From assembly GCA_027405735.1 (NCBI GenBank), contig JAPEHQ010000006.1, positions 992,001 to 1,056,000 on the forward strand: 64,000 bases of DNA, in the 5' to 3' direction. Numbering within the stretch: position 1 is the first letter of the stretch; each line of letters opens with the position of its first letter. Made by a program: the position numbers and the translations under genes. Below are positions 58,232-64,000 of the stretch, piece by piece. Under the pieces are notes generated by a model. The model saw nothing but the letters and a program-made list of their open reading frames with translations, was not told the DNA's origin and made no database searches. This DNA is from Mucor racemosus (taxonomy: Eukaryota; Mucoromycota; Mucoromycetes; Mucorales; Mucoraceae).

Positions 58232-59336
58232 GGCAAAATTTTAAAATGCGTGAGACGTTTGTAGACGCTTTTTTTTTTTTCCTTTTTTGCTAAAAAGGCT
58301 AATGTGAAGCCATTCTCCATAAGAAAGAGCATGAAATAATGGTCTTATAAATTGTTAATTTGATACCATTTTATCAATTAAGTGTGTAATACCAATAACA
58401 CATTTGATTTCACCAACCCTTATGATACAGGTTTTCCACTTGAAATTCAGCACTTCAGAAAAAGATTTGGACGATTTTAATGGTATACATTGAGACAAAG
58501 TGAGAATGCAAATTCATACATTGTGAATAATTTTCAGACGACTAAAGTATTATTTCTAGATGCTGGCTGTTTAATGTAAACATTCATTTTTTATGAATTG
58601 AGTTCATGCTCAATGTAATCAAAATTGAAAAGTATAATAGAATCAAATTTCTACAGGCAGGTCAATTAGATTAATACTTAAAATAATACCTAAAATTAAC
58701 TTAATCTTGTCCAAATCCCTTTTTTATCATCTCTAAATCACATCCTCATTTCATAATTTTTTTCTCACATCATCCTAAATTTTCTTCTATTTTGTCTGAA
58801 TTCAAGTGAAAAACCTGTAGGAATGGTAAATATATGCAGATTCTCAAACGAATAACGAACGCAATCAGTGCTATCTTTTAAATAATACAAAGGATCCCTA
58901 GCTACCGATGTTTCCATGGCAACGACGAAATTTTGACAGATAAATCCTAGCAACCAGACATCTTTTAAAAAGTGAAGTTTTGATCTGAAAGTTGTTTTAA
59001 CAACATATATACTAAATAGATGTAATACATATGATGAAACGCTCGAATATATATAATGCAAAGGGTTAAAAATAGGAGGAACACATTTTAATTAAACTAT
59101 AAAAACCAATCATTTGCACCAAAATAGAGAAGAATGAAAATATAGCATGTGTTGAAGCAAATTAAGGGAAAAAAAGCCACACATTGATGAAATGAAGCAT
59201 TTTACTTGTAACCAAGTCAATGCTTCCCTCCTCGCTCTACCAGCAATTTAATATCCGCATAATATATACATATGTAAATTCATCAAACATAGAAAACGTG
59301 CATTCTTCTTTTTGTTCTTTAAATACATGATATAAA
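58232..59336. other. Gene-free region upstream of the CBS/PB1 gene
   Basis: AT-rich with no recognised gene or repeat; the promoter of the next gene should be at its right end. Confidence 0.5.
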
Positions 59337-61599
59337 ATGTCCTCCAAAAAACAAACAAAAGTACGCGCAGTTGAAAGTGTTGAAAATGCTGATTCTACTG
59401 GTAGACAAAGACAATTAAAACGAGATGAGGTAAAAGAAAATGCAACGTTTTAGCATATCTTTTTTTTTATATCAATCGAAAAAAAAACAGGCTATTCGTA
59501 AAAAATTAGAGCAAGATTTATTGAAAAAGAAGGGAAATTCTTCCAGGACACTTGGAAAAAACAAACGTATACCAGGTACAGTTTCTGCCCTGAGGCCAGG
59601 TCAGGCGTTAACTGTAAAGGAAAACATGTTGGTGATTGAATCTGCTCAACTAATGGCAGCTAAACGTTGCGATTGTGTTTTGGTTATTAACGATGATGAC
59701 CATTTATCTGGTATTTTTACAGTAAGTCGATATTCCGGTAGATAGGTTGATACGTAACATTTTCTTTCAGGCAAAGGATATAGCTTATAGACTTGTTGCG
59801 GAAAATTTAGATGCAAAGTAAGATATAGAACATGTAAATTTCCCACTTAATTTATAACGTGAAAATGTAATAGAACAACACCCGTCATCGATATCATGAC
59901 AAAGAACCCTATGTGTGTTACATCAGATACATCGGCTACAGAGGCTTTAAATTTAATGGTATCTAAAGGATTTCGTCATTTGGTAAGTTTTACAATAAAT
60001 CGAAAATGCAGGAACCAAGACTGAATGTTGCCATTTAAGCCTGTTTGCAATGAAGAAGGTGATATTTTCGGTTTATTAGACATTACAAAATGTTTATATG
60101 GTGCTCTTGAAAAGATGGAAAGAGCATTTGGATCATCCCGTGTACTATACGATGCCATGGAAGGAGTGGAAAAGGAATGGTCAGGCACACCAGCTCAACT
60201 AACTGAATATATGGAATCATTGCGGGAAAAGATGTCTTGTCCAAATCTCGCATCTGTCTTGGATGGTACACCTCCAGCAGAAGTCAAATATAGAACCAAT
60301 GTTAGGGATATCGCTATTATGATGAAAGAGTTGCATACTACTGCTGTTTTGGTTCAAAAACATCATAATTTAGCTGGTATCTTTACATCGTAAGTTATCG
60401 CTCGATATGAACATATACAATGATAACTAATATACATTACAGAAAGGATATCGTATTGCGAGTCATTGCAGCAGGTTTAAACCCTGAAAATTGTACTGTT
60501 GTCAGAGTAATGACACCCAATCCTGATACAGCTACTCCTGACACTACAGTTCTTGATGCTCTTAAATTAATGAATGGTAGAGTTTTGCTTTTTTATTTCG
60601 TTTCATTTCAAATAATATTAACTTTTTTTTAGAGGGACATTACTTGAATCTTCCAGTACTTGATAGCGGCATTGTTACTGGTATGGTGGATGTATTGAAG
60701 TTAACTTATGTTACATTAGAGCAGGTAACATTGATAAATTTATACAATAATCTACCATTAATCACTTCAAATGTTAGATGAGCGGTATGGAAGGCAAAGA
60801 AGGAGAAGGACCAATGTGGGGTCGTTTTTGGGATAGTTTTGGCGCTGTGGACCATGCTGAAAGCTCATCTCAATTATCAGATACGTCTTCCCATCATCGT
60901 TCTAGATCTCATCTTTCAAATACAATTTCACCTCAACCATCTACATCGCTCTCACAACTCAAGAGCTATTCAGATATTTCACCAAACGAATCTGCCAGTA
61001 TGGTCAATCAATCAACTGTTATGGAAGCAGCAAATGATACATTTTCATTCAAGTTTACCTCAGCAGGACAGAAAACACATCGTGTTGTATGCAAACCTTT
61101 ATACAATGAATTATTGGAGGCAGTTCGAGTCAAACTATTACCAGAGCATGGCGATGATGTAGGTGATGAGGAATGGCTTAGTATGTCTTATATAGATGAT
61201 GAACAAGATAAGGTCTTGATCTCAAGTGATTCAGATGTTGTGGATGCTGTGCATTTGGCACTGAAATTGGAGCAATCTAATGTCAAATTATTTGTTCTTG
61301 ATCAGCAATTGGCATCATCACAAACAGTTACTCCTACAACTACAGCTTCTATCAATACTGTAGCTGCTGCTCCTACAGCGACTACCAATAATACAATTAA
61401 ATTAGAGGTGATTGATGCTGAGGATGAAGTAGATATTGAAGTTCCAATCTTACAGCAAAAACCAACAAAGCCAAAAAGCAGCAAAAAACCTTTACCACCA
61501 GCAAAGAATAATTTATTATTACCTGCTGCAATTGGTTTCTTGGGTGTAGTTATAGTCGGTGTATTTGTATTATCAAGGGTTCAAAAAGACAAACAATAA
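59337..61599 (+). CDS. CBS-domain and PB1-domain membrane protein (Mug70-like)
   Basis: Exons 59337-59429, 59491-59721, 59771-59817, 59874-59982, 60040-60389, 60443-60576, 60633-60724 and 60778-61599 give 625 residues. Four CBS repeats form two Bateman modules. The first has LTVKENMLVIESAQLM to LSGIFTAKDIAYRLV and then VIDIMTKNPMCVTSDT to DIFGLLDITKCL. The second begins near 255 (NVRDIAIMMKELHTTAVLVQ) and ends TGMVDVLKL. A Ser-rich linker leads to a PB1 domain (about 425-505; FSFKFTSAGQKTHRVVCKP, SMSYIDDEQDKVLISSDSD). A Lys/Pro stretch and one membrane helix (LLLPAAIGFLGVVIVGVFVL) end the protein. CBS pairs sense adenine nucleotides, and PB1 pairs with other PB1 domains. The layout is that of fission yeast Mug70-type proteins; the function is poorly known. 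The tail anchor suggests an ER or mitochondrial outer-membrane location, by inference. Confidence 0.9.
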
Positions 61600-61636
61600 A
61601 CTTGATATTATGTACATGATTTTATTACTACTACAA

Positions 61637-64000
61637 TTAAACGTCTGTCATATCAGAATCTAATAGAATATTACTACTATTTCCATAAGCTTGCTCTGTC
61701 ATTTCTTGATCTTTATCTTTAAGTCTCGAGGATTGGTATTTAAGGAAAGCAGTATTCAAAGCAGCATCGAGCTCATCTTGATCATCATTAAATATAGATG
61801 CATTATTATTTTCCTGTTCATTTATATCAGCATTAATATTGTCTAAACCAACATTCGATGTTGCTGCTGCTGTTGTTTTACGGTTATTACTTCCTTCAGC
61901 TTCTAAATCATCTCTTCTATCAAATGCAGAGAAATAATAGTCTTGCATATCGGCATCCAACTCATCTCCATTTGTCTCATTTTCTGGTTGTGGTTGCTGT
62001 GATTCATCACGCTCCCAAGTTGAAGGTGGAATATAATTAACATCTTGCTCGTATCTTTGTTTTTCAAGTTGTTCCTCTTCATCAGGCATTTCCCACCATG
62101 TACGGTTGGATTTTATGTTAACATTGAGCGCTTCTACGTATAAAAGAGGATACTCGGCGGCAGCTTTAAAGAATTGGCGAGTTGAATATCGAATGAATTG
62201 CTCCAATTCACCAAATGCTGCAGATTGTGAGAACTTTTTAGAATCTTGAAGAATGCGATTGAACAATTCCATGACTGGAAGCTAAATTCAGAATGATTAA
62301 GAACTATGCATCAACAATTAATTTGCTGTATATTACCTTCCAGAATAGATATTCTGCTCTTCTTTTTACCATCAATCTATGGAACATGTTTGATATACAG
62401 ATCAAATACTCGGGTTGTAAATGGTGATAAAGTTCCAATAAAGATGTGTAAGCATTCACGACATCCCAAGAAACATATCTCTGCTCAAATGCCGAAAATT
62501 TGAATTGAATGTCCTTGTACTCTTGCTCTTTATTCTTATCTACTTCGGACTCACTTTCATCTTCTGAATCAATAGTTGTAATCACTGCTACACCCTCTTC
62601 TACTTGTTCTTCCCCTTTCTTTGTAGGCTTCTTTTTCTTTTGGTTCTTCTTTTTACGAATAAACATCATCTTTTTTCCTTTTTGGTAGTGATCTAACGAT
62701 TTCAAAAGAACATGTGTCAACATAATAACAGCCTTCAAATAACCATAAGATTGATTTTTGTAACATTTTAAAATATCGAGGAATAAATCAAACGATGTTT
62801 GTTCGTAATACAAGTTTTGTTGGATGTGTTCTGCTACTTCACGATGTTCCTCAAAATCCGACTTAGCCATCGCTCCAACAGTAACTAGCATTTGACGAAA
62901 ACAATCGACTGCCATTTGTACTTCAAACCATGCTTTATCATCTATTTTAATTCGCATGTGTCGTAAACAAAATAGAACTGTCTTCAAATTCAAAGCACTA
63001 GCAATTAGGGAATAGTCGAAATCGTTGTTTTCAATGCCTTCTTTTGCGGGTACATTCTCATTTGGCAAACGAAATTCATTTGCTTTTCGTCGAATTGCTG
63101 CTTTATGCTCATAACCATGATATTCCAAGAACCATTTCATTGTATAGTAATAACGAGGATAATCTTTCTCGACAATCTTGTCATCCTCACGCTGCATATC
63201 TTTTAAAATACAATCAAAAAAGGCTAAATAATTTTTAAAAAAAAGTGAGTGATTTTTGTAAAAGGTACGATTGTTTGAAGGATTTTCTTACCATTAAAAC
63301 AAGATATAATAAATGATTGAGAGATGGTTTTGAGATACTTCAATGATTTCCTATTTTGATATACTTTTTTTGGTGTAAGCATGTCTTCTAATTTACGTCT
63401 TTTTCCCACTCTATTTGTCTTTTTGTCTCCCTCCACAATAAATGCAGAATCAGCGAAGCCAGCTACTTGTTTATGCGAAACTCGTTTTTTCCCATCCCAA
63501 TCGAGCACATAAGTGCCGCCGAATCTATTGTGCCTTGATGGTGCATACCCAGTTTTGAGTCGTTTATTTGAGTTTTCGTTTGTTAATAAATTGGATAATT
63601 TAGCTGCTATATCTTGAAGTTCTCCTTGTTTCTATAAAAAGGTAAAGTTGGTTTTTCTCCTATTAAATGTGAATTTATCCTATAAAACTTACTGAATCCT
63701 CAGAGGATTTATACAAAAATACATCTTTTGGATCAACGTATTTAAGTAAATTGTAAATTGTTTCCAACACTAATACATTCCATTCTGATGTGCCTCCTTG
63801 TCTTTCACTGTTTGATGTAATTGTTAATAAGAACTCCATAATATCAGATTCGTAAAAACGAATCAGTAACATTTCCTGCATATGCGACATTCTAATTTGA
63901 TCCTCTGTACCGAATTCAGGCATATTCAGATCTGGAATAGCAGTTAAATTACGTAAAAGATAAAGCACAAGTCGAATACTAGTGTGATCTACAGTGGATC
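61637..64000 (-). CDS. TOF1: Tof1/Swi1/Timeless replication-fork protection protein (partial, 5' end outside window)
   Basis: With Csm3/Swi3, Tof1 keeps helicase and polymerase together at paused forks and supports checkpoint signalling in the nucleus. Minus-strand exons in the window are 64000-63693 (continuing past the edge), 63631-63292, 63199-62337 and 62281-61637, about 718 residues. The first part matches the conserved TIMELESS domain: LYLLRNLTAIPDLNM, MQEMLLIRFYESDIMEFLLT and NVLVLETIYNLLKYVDP. Later parts give RFGGTYVL, YYYTMKWFLEYHG and AFEQRYVSWDVVNAYTSLLE. A Lys-rich then acidic segment lies in exon 63199-62337, and NRTWWEMPDEEEQ precedes an acidic, Asn-rich tail. Converges with the CBS/PB1 gene with 37 bases between stops. 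Confidence 0.9.

Noticed and set aside
1..64000. CRISPR arrays, bacterial operons or prophage features
   Set aside because: No regularly spaced identical repeats with unique spacers; introns and nuclear tRNA genes show a eukaryotic nuclear genome.

Overview
The window is very AT-rich eukaryotic DNA. Its genes have many short introns (about 45-90 bases) with GT...AG ends, and it holds two nuclear tRNA genes and many degenerate repeats. The gene set (Mug70-like CBS/PB1 protein, Nab2-like poly(A)-binding protein, Aim34-like SAP protein, glycogen synthase, Tof1/Swi1, a DAL5-type permease) and a chromodomain Ty3/gypsy retrotransposon point to an early-diverging filamentous fungus. Mucoromycota is most likely, by inference from base composition and gene structure; the species cannot be read from the sequence.

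Gene islands alternate with repeat deserts. 1-5.9 kb is repeats: a dynein-fragment repeat broken by a solo LTR, a small palindromic MITE and an unclassified repeat R2. 5.9-11.9 kb holds eIF2D, TRAPPC5/Trs31, an allantoicase-fold protein with acidic and basic extensions, and a secreted isochorismatase-family hydrolase. 11.9-16.2 kb is repeats and gene relics. 16.2-23.2 kb holds an ICME-like esterase, an Aim34-like mitochondrial SAP protein, a universal stress protein and a diacylglycerol kinase. 23.2-38.2 kb is a large repeat region with two dynein-fragment repeat units, a Ty3/gypsy chromovirus with matching LTRs and an 8-base flanking match, a hAT-type MITE with an exact 8-base target duplication, and an intron-containing tRNA-Tyr. 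38.2-42.0 kb holds a CobW-type GTPase and glycogen synthase. 43.2-45.0 kb is a further dynein-fragment unit, followed by a Nab2/ZC3H14-like gene (45.2-46.9 kb) and a DAL5-type transporter (48.9-50.4 kb). 50.4-59.3 kb is mostly empty or repeats, with the most complete dynein-fragment unit and tRNA-Leu(CAA). 59.3-64 kb holds the CBS/PB1 membrane protein and the 3' part of Tof1/Swi1/Timeless, which runs off the window.

The genes are ordinary housekeeping genes with no shared pathway. They are packed tightly inside islands: eIF2D and TRAPPC5 converge with 11 bases between stops, the esterase and Aim34-like gene with 45, and the CBS/PB1 gene and Tof1 with 37. TRAPPC5 and the allantoicase-fold gene diverge from about 300 bases. 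The allantoicase-fold gene and the allantoate-permease-like gene would fit one purine-degradation pathway but lie about 38 kb apart, so no cluster is claimed.

The most unusual content is a dispersed, partly tandem repeat family of roughly 2.7 kb. Four of its five copies carry fragments of the last WD-repeat exons of a cytoplasmic dynein intermediate chain gene, with splice donors kept, and all copies lie in the same orientation. The second is the allantoicase-fold protein, which looks built for the nucleus.
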